From assembly GCA_013115135.1 (NCBI GenBank), contig JABANP010000138.1, positions 53,068 through 117,067 on the forward strand: 64,000 nucleotides of DNA. The letters are read 5' to 3'. The translations under genes were made by a program, and so were the position numbers. Source of the DNA: Perkinsus olseni (lineage: Eukaryota > Perkinsozoa > Perkinsida > Perkinsidae). The first letter of the stretch is position 1; each line of letters starts with the position of its first letter. This document shows positions 54,692 to 64,000 of this stretch, piece after piece. Below the pieces are notes generated by a model, which was given only the letters and a program-made list of their open reading frames with translations, was not told the DNA's origin and made no database searches.

Positions 54692-55800
54692 CAAGAATGC
54701 TGCGTATTAGCAATAAGGTATTACGAAAACTGAAAGAAAGTGCTTTCTCTCATTCCGCTGACGCCCCTTAGTGTTGGAAACTATCCAGTCGCTCGAATTC
54801 GCCTTGGAATTTCATGTTCTACTTGCATAGTGCATTAAAGTGCAGCAGCGCGGCTACGCCCAAGCCGTCTCTTCAATCGAGCGGCGAGAAGCCCAGTTTC
54901 AGACAAGCAGTTTTTTGGCACTCAAGCAGCAGCGGCAGCAGGGCTCGACACTGCCGAGTCGACAGCAGTACGGAACCGTGATACCTCTGGCTTGGGGGAC
55001 GCGGGGTTTGGAAACTCGGCTGTCCTGGGAATCTGAGATAGCGGCGCTAACAATACACAATGCGCTGCGATAAGGTATCCTGTAACTGTGTGTTCTCTTT
55101 TGCCTTTTTCGAGTGATCTTGCAATGTTGCAGCAATTTGCTGTGATTTGCAGTGCAGTATAGGCAATTTGTGCGGCATAGGAAAGATGGTGCAGTAATGA
55201 AATTATTGAATCATAATGTGTGCGCGACGCACAGTGCGGCTATAGGTGCCTAAGAACCCTAACCTGGCCCTTGGTCATGATTCGAAAGGGCAACATTTCC
55301 ACCGTAACAACTTGTAACAAGTAACCTTTTACTCAGCACCTTGCTATTACCTATCACACGGACGCCTCTGACACCTCCAGCGACACTAGCGACACAGCGA
55401 ATCCTGTTGATAGTGAGATACGGGAAAACTCTCGATGGATTCACAGTCCGTCTCACTTATTGCGTAGTCATTGTACACAATGCCATTGTGAGTCACAATG
55501 GCATTGTGTTCGCTAGAGGTGACAATTTGTGACAATGGCTCTTGTATGAAATTGGCTCTTGGAATTGCATACGAGTGATACCATGGATGTGTCACTGAAA
55601 CGGTGTCAGTGTGGCACCACTTCGATTTTCTGAGTCAGAAAGAGTCAACTCAAGTGAAGAGTTGCACCGTGCAACTTGCAAATGTAATTTCATGATTGAT
55701 TTCCCCGATACAATACCAGATATGATGGCACCTCCTAATGTTGCAATGCGTTGTGCACATTCGAATGTGAATCAGATCTTATCTGACCATTGGTTGTTTT
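54692..55800. other. region without a supported gene; one palindrome
   Basis: Contains an inverted repeat at 55475-55509 (ACACAATGCCATTGTG, AGT, then its inverse). No gene is seen. Confidence 0.45.
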
Positions 55801-56088
55801 TCACAGAAAAAGGTCTAGCAATGATACAGCACGTTTGAAAGACTCGAGTCTGTTGTGTTCTTCGGGAAAGACATGCGGAGGGAGCGAATTCCAAGAATCG
55901 AGTACACGGCACCAGCGGCGATGAATCGCCAAGTCGTTTTGTCTCTTCGCCACGGCCAACTTGTATGGGTGCAACCGAGACTTCGATCGTGTATTGTAAC
56001 TGCCTCGGCTGCTGGTAACGACAAACCGCGTTTGTAGGGAAGGTGAACCACGCCTGAGCACTACTATTTTGTAAAGCAAACACATCAT
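55801..56088 (-). pseudogene. C-terminal fragment of a LINE-type (non-LTR) reverse transcriptase ORF
   Basis: The sequence YNTRSKSRLHPYKLA, WCRVLDSWNSLPPHV and ESFKRAVS matches the pattern seen at the end of LINE ORF2 proteins (a basic stretch, then WNSLPxxV, then SFK). No RT core is found upstream, so it is a 5'-truncated remnant, as is usual for LINEs. Confidence 0.6.
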
Positions 56089-57129
56089 GCCAACGTGCCG
56101 GCGCCAACCATGATATTAGTCATAGATTATTCGATTGCCAAAAATATGAGAATATTCGAATTCAATATTTCGGCTATTCTTGTATTGTGGCGGATAAAGA
56201 CTTTGTTTGTGAGAACACTATTAATGTCGCACGGTTCGCTGCTTTAGCGAGAGGGTTATAGCTTTATAGCATTATCATAGTCCTCTCCCCACTCCATTCC
56301 GTCGAATGGTTTACGGACCGTAGGAAAAAAAGAGTGGGGAATCGCCCGATTGCGCCGTTCACTTGCAGCATACTGATAATGGATTCAACGGCGTTTTCTC
56401 AACTGGAGTAGAAGAGCTCGCCGGGGAAACTCCCCCAGCTGAGTTGCATCAGGGGATTCGGAGTGGTAAAGTACTCGGCCGGAATGTCACATCGGCAACA
56501 AGGCAGAAAGAAGGAGCTTCCCCGGCTGAGCGAGCAAAGAGTCGATTGTGATAGACTCTATCAAATGGTGAGTGGCCATGGATAACTCACCCATCGAGCG
56601 CATCACGTGCGCATGAGCTGCGAATGTGAACGGACAATTGAACTCGGCAGCCGGTGACGGGATCTGATAACATCAGTGAAGGTCATTAGTGACAAATCAT
56701 CGCCATTATTGATCAGCTGCCCCCAAAGTGGAAATGACATTTCCACAACTGACCAGTTTTGATATTGTGTTGACAACTTCACCACAACATTGTTGTAACG
56801 ATATTGTTTTTGGTCGTGGTTGTTACAGAATGGGACTCGATTTGCGTTAGTAAAACTTCATGTCACTGAGTCATCTGTGTTTGAGCCTCGAACTTGTTCC
56901 GGCCATGACGCTGTGACGCCGTTGGTCCGCACGCCCGGCGGGACCGCACGCCTGTGACGCCCCATGAGACGTGATGGACAGCGTGACGTGACGTACACCG
57001 TGACGTACGCAACCCGCAGTCTCTTAGCTTTCATTGCTATGCTGCTCCTACTATTCACGCCTTTCCTCTCAGTTTTTACACCCCGGAATACTTGTCTACT
57101 TTCGTTGTAAATCTTATCACATCTCCCTT
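56089..57129. other. region without a supported gene
   Basis: Short inverted repeats are seen (TCCCCACTC...GAGTGGGGA near 56287-56340). No gene is supported. Confidence 0.35.
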
Positions 57130-57474
57130 ATGCCCCCGTCCTTCCTTCGCTTTGGGTCTCTCCTATGTCTCCTACTCACCCACACAATCCCTGGTATGCT
57201 CGGTTCAACCACGCTGAATCCTGAGGGGGCTTATGAATTCTATAGATCTCACGCGATGTGCGGGGATCATGAATACGACAGGCATAACGCGTGCTGCCGT
57301 GAAATGGAGGTTTCGGCAGTATGCTATCATTGTGCTTATGATATCTTCGCTGAGCCACAACACCGCCTACACGTCGACTGCTGTTACGATGGCCCCAACA
57401 CGAATACCACTTATCGAGCTCTAGTATTGGAAGTATGCAGAGCATGGTACACCGAGGAGCCTCGTAGCAGATAA
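57130..57474 (+). CDS. small cysteine-rich secreted protein
   Basis: ATG 57130 starts a strong signal peptide (MPPSFLRFGSLLCLLLTHTI, cleavage near MLG|STT). The mature part of about 90 residues has nine cysteines, including CC pairs (HNACCREMEV, DCCYDGPN) and CYHC, and no further hydrophobic segment. A disulfide-rich extracellular protein is likely. I do not recognise the fold. A longer frame from 57034 begins at an ATG without a signal; the 57130 start is preferred because it gives the signal peptide. Confidence 0.6.
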   Translation: MPPSFLRFGSLLCLLLTHTIPGMLGSTTLNPEGAYEFYRSHAMCGDHEYDRHNACCREMEVSAVCYHCAYDIFAEPQHRLHVDCCYDGPNTNTTYRALVLEVCRAWYTEEPRSR

Positions 57475-58139
57475 CCGGGTTATCATGACCCTGTCGCAGT
57501 CCTGCGAAGGATGATCGATGAAAACCATATCCAAATAAGCGGATTAATGGTTTCTTATAGTTATTACACCACAGTTATTCATTTGATAACTTAATTTGAT
57601 AATATAATAATCATCAGTAGAAGATGTTTTCAGTGTCTCTGAGACACTGTCTCAAACACTTACTAGTCTTCGCCACTCTTCCATGGACGTTGAGTTCTCG
57701 GGACTAGTACAACCCTACTGCGACGAGCCTCACCAGCATTGCTATCAACAGAGATACCCTCAGCGGAATCATTGCCCTGCCAAGTGGAACCAGCAATTCA
57801 CCACTTTCAATTCAGGAATTCTGGAATTCGGCAACCCAGATACAATCCCTTCCCTTGGTTGACCAAGAGACGCTGCGATTTGGCTGCGGACTCGGATGAA
57901 GGTTGGAGCTCCTCGCGCTGCTTACTCATCAACGTATCTTAGGAGCTTGCCTGAGTTTCAACCATCCAGACGTGTACGCATTCAAATCATTTACCGTCAC
58001 TGGCCGTGGTGTAGCCCCTTTAGCACTGTGATAATAATATAGTAATATGGTATATATAGTGAAATGGTATGTGTGGTAGTTTTGAGCCTCGAGTCTCGAG
58101 GCTCGAGAGGACAGATCGTAAGCATCTCCCAAACTCAAC
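57475..58139. other. region without a supported gene
   Basis: Short ORFs only. A GAGCCTCGAGTCTCGAGGCTC-type palindrome lies near 58084-58104. Confidence 0.35.
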
Positions 58140-58935
58140 TTTCGTGATTCACGCTATGTCAGGCGGTATATGCCTCATTACATCTCCCATCTTCAGGATT
58201 ATCCTCCCGAATCGGGAGGATGTCAGTAACATCAGTAACAGTGGGAGTATGAGGGTCCCACCGGGGAACTTAACCAAGGATGCGACGCTTGTATTGCGAC
58301 GGAGAAAAGTTGTAAGGTATATACTCGCAACTGTGGGCAAGAGCAATGAGATCCGATCGAATAGTTGTTGGACTTGACGAGGAAGGCAAACGCACGCGAG
58401 AGAGTTTCACCGTGTCTACAAGACGTTCTCAATTGAGAAATGGGCTCCGCCGACTTCCATTCATCTCAGTTGGGCATTGGATGATTGGACTGTCGAGTGC
58501 GGTAGGGGCTGCCGATGGCATGCCTGAAGAAAATGAACCGCCCCTCGAGGTTTCGACCCTCTACCACCCATCAAGGATACAAGCGGTCGATTGAGCGAAT
58601 CAAGGACAGATGACGGGACCCAACAACAACTAAGATCTTCCTAGGGATGCATACAACTACTGCCAAAAGGACGTTACCAGTGCCAACCATAGACTGGTTC
58701 GCGGCGAGTTGCACAGGTCAACAGTCTCATGAGACCGACTCTCATCAGAGCTCCCCACCATCGACTACGGCTCCTATGATGACCCCTGCAATAGGATTGT
58801 ACTTCAACGAGCTGACAACAGAGCAGTTCACCATAGTGTCTGCTCGGCTGTACGATATGTCTGCTTTTCATTCTGCTACCACTTCTTTAAGAAGAGAACC
58901 CAATTATCCGAGACCCGAGTCGGGTCTCACCAACT
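58140..58935 (+). pseudogene. degenerate 3' part of the secreted-domain family
   Basis: Fragments in several frames match domain 3 and the tail of the 52234-54691 protein: MRVPPGNL...LVLRRRK...NSCW, EENEPPLEVS, PVPTIDWF, GQQSHETDSHQSSP and MMTPAIGLYFNELTTEQ. Stops and frame changes break it. It lies in the opposite orientation to its relative. Confidence 0.7.
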
Positions 58936-59397
58936 TCATCGTTGCATAATGCAACGATGGCTCCCCTGGAGCATCCAGCAGCTGCTTGAAGGGATTTTCT
59001 GCGACTCGCCCATAGGTACCCGAAGATTATAGTGGCCTCGTTTCCGGTTAAATCCGACCGTCGCATTTTCTTGAGGCATTCTCATTGTCCCATGTGAGTT
59101 ACGAAATAGGAACCAAGCTTTGATATTGTCATCCGCGGTTTGAAAGATCCCCATTTTTATCGACCCCAGCGTGCCGACAGTTGAAGTGCTCCCATAGTAA
59201 TGTCCAGTCTCAATCTTATCCACTTTTCCTTCTCCAGCGTAGACGGGTGAAGGCGGTTGTGATGGGAACAGCTCGTGCGTCGACATTGCTGTGATGCTAT
59301 TGCCTTCGTTGCTGTGATGTCTCTGCCCTGAGTACTGTACAGTGAAACTTCGTCTTGCTATGTTTCTATAGGTCGCCGAGTTGATCTGTTTCACCAT
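58936..59397 (-). pseudogene. truncated member of the secreted-domain family
   Basis: ATG 59397 precedes a frame with VDKIETGHYYGSTSTVGTLG, AWFLFRNSHGTMRMPQ and SSSCWMLQG, so it holds one domain start and then ends. The usual second half of the domain is absent. It abuts the plus-strand fragment at 58140-58935 tail to tail, which suggests an inverted rearrangement. Confidence 0.6.
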
Positions 59398-60362
59398 AGC
59401 TATCTTGTTGCGGTGTACGCAAGTACAATTCTGCCTCTCGGCTTACTCTGTGCTGTTGTGTTAAGCACAGTACCAAGGGCATCTGCAACAGGCATTGCTG
59501 ATGTGCCCCACGCAGAGCTACGAACACTCTCCATCTACTGCCGTGCGAACTCACAATACTTCAATCCAAGGCGGGCGAAATACCATTCCTCACGTTCTAC
59601 TTTTCAAAAAAAGAAAACCGACTTTACTCCGGTAATTGTGGCATCGTCACAACAGTCGGACTTCAGAATCCGACGGATTCAATCCGTCACTGTTGCGAAA
59701 TTGAATCTACTATCAGCGAAATGGATTTCCGCATTTCGTCGAAATTGGACTTACTAAGGCATATATTGGCGAGGGTGACCGCTCGCCCTGCGAAATTGAT
59801 CTTACTGATCGCAAAAGAGGCCTTTAAGAGGTGTATACAATGAACCAACTCAGGATCGATCCAGAGTCGGTTCTAAATTAGAACTTCTAATTCCCAATAC
59901 CCGTCATTTAATGTTGGGCATACCCGGGCAAGTCCATATTTGACTTTTGTTCCTTCACTGGCTCCGTGAAAACTGCTCCATATTCTTCACTGTTCTACGC
60001 TCTAAAGTATTGAGATCTGTCTATCTCAAACTGTGAGGGCGGTTGCAGTGGGTCGTCCTCTAACATGTCCGCCGCAAAACACTTTCGAGATAGCGTTTAC
60101 GGGCGTGCGCTACTTTAACTGGCGAGCGAGACCCACCTTCACGAGTAGTCTTGACCGTCAAGTCTGTTTGGCAGAGAAGTGGTTGATAAAATTCTTTAAG
60201 AAGATACCACTGTGCATCGTCGATAGCTGAGAGACTCGTCATGGAACTCTACTTGAGCCACAATCTTGAAAAAAAGTTCGTTTTTGGTCGGAGTTTTTCG
60301 GGCATTCTAGAATGGTTGTATTTTGTCTAGGGTAATTATTGCGTGATTCCCTTCTCCTCATT
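59398..60362. other. region without a supported gene
   Basis: A signal-peptide-like stretch at 59413-59490 lacks an ATG and soon degenerates. Nothing else is supported. Confidence 0.35.
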
Positions 60363-61162
60363 ATGACTGATACCCCGGTACTCCAGCGGTCGGCGATGAC
60401 CGCGTTGCAAACGGACATTCACTCCATGCAGAACAACATGAAAACGGACGACTTTCACTCCCTGGCAAACGCTTACAACGCGACCTTGCGAAGTTGGGAA
60501 AAGGCCGCGGCCATGAGCTCGGCTATGAGCGGCGAGGAGGTTGTTGATGTGCAGAAAATGGTAGGCGGATGGAGCGTGTTCACGATTTTTCCATACCAAA
60601 ATTTTCGTGTCAGAATGCTCCGGATTTCCTCGTCAAGGCTGTTGTCGACTTGGAGGACTACATTCAGGAGAAGTTCGCGAGTAATAGGGGGGAAGGAAAA
60701 ACGAAAATCTTCCGGCTGCGGGAAGGGATGGTATCTTTTGTTTTGCCAGATAAGTCGAAGATGTCAAAGATCAAGGCTCAAGCATTGAACAAACTGCGAG
60801 CCCAGGTGGGTTGGTAATTTTTATGCTACTTTTGTGTTGCCAATAGAAAATATTATCATGACTCCGAGTACCGTGAATATTGACACGGGAAAATTAGGGG
60901 TGCCTTACGGAAGCGAAGCGGTCTTCCTGTTCCTAGTTGCGGCCATAGGGAAAATCATCTCTTCGCGCCTGGCTTCTGCTCAGTCATTTTGTTAAGATCG
61001 TAGTTCGCGTCGCTTTCTGCTGTATGATGGAAGCTGGAGCGCCGGTCATGTTCCTCCCCTCAGGTCCGCAAGGGCAACGCCCAGACCTTCCCCGAGGAGC
61101 AGCTCGAGCACTGCAGAGAGCACCCCGAGGACTACGCTAACATCTCCACCACTCGGGGATGA
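60363..61162 (+). CDS. hypothetical protein of about 163 residues, three exons
   Basis: Exons 60363-60560, 60614-60805 and 61064-61162 join in phase 0. The protein is hydrophilic and probably helical. Segments such as ALQTDIHSMQNNMKTDDFHS and PDFLVKAVVDLEDYIQEKFA are followed by KTKIFRLREGMVSFVLPDKS, and the end is PEEQLEHCREHPEDYANIST. No signal peptide, membrane segment or known motif is visible. The regular exon phases, codon-level continuity and clean ATG support a real gene. I do not recognise the family. Confidence 0.65.
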
Positions 61163-62150
61163 CGAAGAGTCCGAGGACTCCGGCATAAGATGGCATGGAA
61201 GCGGGAGTCTAGTAGCGAGTCGGAAAGCGCGAGTCTGATGACGAGGATCAGCGAATCGTCGACTCTGGGATCTGAATCAGAATCCGGCTTGAGCAGTTTC
61301 CAGTGAGCGAGGATGAGAGCCCTAAGGTGAGGATGCGGAAAAGTGTCTTCACTTGGCTCATATGAGTTGTCCATAGGTTCACGCCTAAGCTGAGCGTATC
61401 CGTAAAGCTGATTCGTGGATGACGTTGACTCTAGAGGGTTCCCTCACTTCTGACTTAGAGGCAGTGAAGTGATGGCGATGAGTGAAGTGCTTTGACGGTG
61501 AGATGGTGAAGTGAAGTTGTAGTGTATGTGCCGCTTCAGTCCTCACTCGGACGGAGTCCTCGTCGTCTTACTCCATGCAGTAGCGACTCGGCGGATTTCT
61601 CGAGCAGCGAAGTGAGAGTGAGGAGCGAGTCTGCGCGGAGCGCATGGGAGCATGTCGATGACCGGCGACGAGTGAGGATGATGAAAGGTTGGACGAGCAC
61701 GGTAGAAAGCGGAGGAAGCGATGCTCTGAGAGTGATAGCTGCAAAGGATAGCGATGCGAAAGTGCTCTGAGGTGATGAGGAGGAAACAGGCTAACGAGGT
61801 ATTAATATAGCGCTGAAAGTGGTAGGAGCCACTCTGCTGTTGTTAGTGCGGTCGCCGGTTCTAATCTCTGTGGAGTTATTTAATGCCTCAGGTTCGCGCT
61901 CGGCGTTTTGAAGCTCGACGTGCGCTTCTGCGAGAGCGAAGGCAGCGCTGCTCAAAAGCAGCCAGCGAAAGGCGACGCAGAAGCTGACGAAGAGGAGGAT
62001 CTCGAGATCTGAGTTCAAAGATCGTCGATCGTGAAGAGAGCTCTGGCGGAGACGCTTGAAGACCCAGTACGGCATCCGGCAGCGTAGCGGAGGAGGACGA
62101 CGTCATGTGAGCGAGCAGAGGAGATCCTGCAGCAGCGGAGGGCGAAAGGC
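61163..62150. other. GC-rich region, no resolved gene
   Basis: Rich in GAAGTG, GAGCGA and GAGGAG words. It may contain exons of the gene to the right (Arg/Glu-rich frames near 61880-62100), but none could be chained. Confidence 0.3.
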
Positions 62151-64000
62151 GTGTGGCACAGGAGCTGCTTCAACTTAACAAGATGCTCGCTTTGTTGGAC
62201 ATCTCGAGGAAAGAACGGCTTCGATACCAGCGCTTCGCTGCAACTCTCCTCGGCGCCGTACTCTCCCACTACGTCGACCAGCGCTCGAGCGTGGCTTCAA
62301 CATACCTCATCACTCGCCAGAGCCTGGTTTGCGTGCTTCGCTACCTCAGTCGTCTGATGGCGTTATTGCTTCTGGTGCGAGTACTATCGATTCTCACACT
62401 GGTGCCGCCTGGAAGAGGCGGGATGAAGACTGTGAAGCAGCAGCAGCGTAGCGACCAACTCAATGGCTGGGTACTGCTGCGCTTCATTGAGGCAGCTCGG
62501 TAGGGAGTTTGTACAAAGCGCCTTCAGAGCGCTGCAGAGTAGGGCGTAATGATTCGAACGGGGACCTCGCGGTATTGCCGCCATCCGCAGTCACAGTCTT
62601 CGGCGCCGCACTCAGCGCTGGATCGTCCTGCCACTACTGGTGCGTTGCGGTGCAGGCACGTACACTTCGAGGCGTCTCGCGGATTCCACCACAGGCTGGC
62701 GGCGTTGGAGTTCGTAGCGCTGTGCCAGTTCAAAGATGAAATCCCGCCTCGGGATTTCGAGACCCGGGACCTTTCAAGGATAGCGGCCGCTCGCCTCAGT
62801 TATTTTCCAGCGTTGATGAGGAGGAGGCCAAGGACTCCGCGTGGTTTCTCAGCGTCGCCTTGAAGCTGATGGACCACCTCTACTACCCAGCGCCGGAACC
62901 TCAACAAACCGTCGTACCGCAAAATTGGCGAGAACCTCAGGAAGGCGAGAAGTTGCTATCTTGCAATCTGCCAATTCAGCAACGGAGACCTCCAGCGCTG
63001 AATGGGACCGCCTCTCACAGCGAGGAGGGCAACAAGTCGCTCTGGTCAGCAGTCACGCCTGCGGCCTGTCTACAACTTCGGCGTATGGCGGGCGAAAGGT
63101 CGTGTCTACTACGTCAGGTACCGCCTATGCTAACAACGATCGCCTGAAGGAGGCTCGAAGGCTCATCACCGTCTCCCTGGCGTCACGGGGTGCCTCCCTC
63201 TGAGCGGGCGCTGATGTCCTTACGCAAGTCTTGTATAACAGGGCCTTGGCGGCTATTGGAATGAAGCTCACTTCAGGGGCGGGTAATGTCGCTCAAGCTC
63301 ACAGAGTAGGAAATGAGTAGAAATGCGGGGGGCGGGATTCGAACCTCTGCGGGTATTTATCGCCGGCGGCTGATGCCAGGCTCCTCGCTCGGGGATACAG
63401 TCAGTGTCTACCATGCGTGGAGAGGTGAGCCGCCGAATTTCAGCGCGAGTGACGAAATCCTGGGAGAGCCCCCGAGCAAGAAGGCCGAGAGGGCGCGTCG
63501 TCGTCTTCATCACGCGAATCTCTGGCTCGTCAAGACCGCCCACATGATCGTCTGCTCGAGTTATAGAATAGCTTATCACCGTGCCACTGGTAGGAAGACC
63601 GTGGGTTCCAATTCCGGCGGGGCGGTTTTCTTGCACTTTCACCCGATGGGCAACCAGAATGCGCAAACGCCCCTCTGTGAGCTTTCCCGTTATTGCAGGT
63701 GCCAGCAGCCCCTCGTCAGGTTGCGGTCCTCTCGAGCTCATGGACCGCCAGACTTTCCTCGGCCCCGGAGTCGCGGAATATAATCCTCTTCGCCGCTTAG
63801 GCGCGCCATCCCGCTGATGTCGATCGCGCCGTGGCTGATACAGTCCCTGAAGATTTGGGACCAGCTTCCGACTGGCGTACTCCCTCGTAGGGAGGTATGA
63901 GAACCTGCTTGCAGGCGGCAGCGTACGGGAGTATGCTCACCCTTCGCCGGTGAACTCGGAACGCTGTGCGCAGCACTACAAGGTGAAGCATAGCACGGCA
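62151..64000 (+). CDS. unrecognised intron-rich gene, partial (runs off the window)
   Basis: Coding-like pieces on the plus strand include ELLQLNKMLALLDISRKERL (about 62160-62230, helical), DEEEAKDSAWFLSVALKLMD with HLYYPAPEPQ (about 62810-62955) and VSVYHAWRGEPPNFSASDEI with LGEPPSKKAERARRR (about 63400-63540). They are separated by short introns. One (63306-63379) holds GCGGGATTCGAACCTCTGCG, a perfect antisense T-arm word. Another intron has AAAGGTCCCGGGTCTCGAAA-type sequence on the minus strand (about 62750-62780). The family is not recognised, boundaries are provisional and the 3' end is outside the window. Confidence 0.45.

Noticed and set aside
59413..59757. Secreted protein with signal-like start
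   Set aside because: There is no ATG (the frame starts at GTG) and the sequence loses coding character after the hydrophobic stretch; probably a relic.
60240..60270. Second spliced-leader-like word (minus strand, GTGGCTCAAG)
   Set aside because: Only the last ten bases match; chance similarity is likely.

Overview
The window is nuclear DNA of a eukaryotic protist, most likely Perkinsus or a close alveolate relative. This placement is inference; no database was searched. It rests on dense short introns with GT/AG ends, a sequence matching the Perkinsus/dinoflagellate spliced leader at 18 of 19 bases (from memory) at 31123-31141, MULE and LTR elements, and families of short secreted proteins that look lineage-specific.

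The left 26 kb is a conserved housekeeping block. It holds a protein phosphatase 2A B''-type regulatory subunit (262-5587, +), a protein with five matrin/U1-type zinc fingers (6674-11975, +), a two-pass membrane RING-H2 protein (12994-13470, -), a very large TARBP1/Trm3-type tRNA guanosine-2'-O-methyltransferase (15627-24955, -) and protein phosphatase inhibitor-2 (25213-25996, -). I rebuilt the exon chains by joining GT/AG introns so that conserved motifs stayed in frame. Many introns are only 36-76 bases long and are built from a small set of recurring modules. One module looks like the T-arm half of a tRNA, and six introns consist almost entirely of it. Others share GCGCTCGCCC...TGATCGATTT, TTTCGTGGCGCGCGACA, a TTGC...CCTCAACG module, or TATCTTAGGTCGA. 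The same modules recur in unrelated genes on both strands. They look like several introner-like (intron-generating) element families, and this is the most notable observation here.

From 27 to 34.5 kb there are secreted lineage-specific proteins, the spliced-leader relic and an unknown acidic protein with a CxxC knuckle. From 34703 to 47757 lies an LTR retrotransposon on the minus strand. It has 272-bp LTRs that look identical, a 4-bp target duplication, a primer-binding site and a polypurine tract. Gag begins inside the LTR, and Gag and Pol share one frame separated by a single TGA. A 1249-bp hAT-type element (8-bp duplication) sits in its reverse transcriptase and a 5.76-kb MULE (12-bp duplication) sits in its integrase.

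From 47.8 to 60 kb is repeat-rich DNA. It contains fold-back elements, a degenerate multi-domain secreted protein with two broken relatives, a LINE remnant and a small cysteine-rich secreted protein. The right end has a small three-exon gene (60363-61162, +) and part of an unrecognised intron-rich gene (about 62151-64000, +).

Six reading frames show exactly one surplus base, five of them in A or C runs, so assembly insertion errors are likely. Breaks should therefore be read cautiously.
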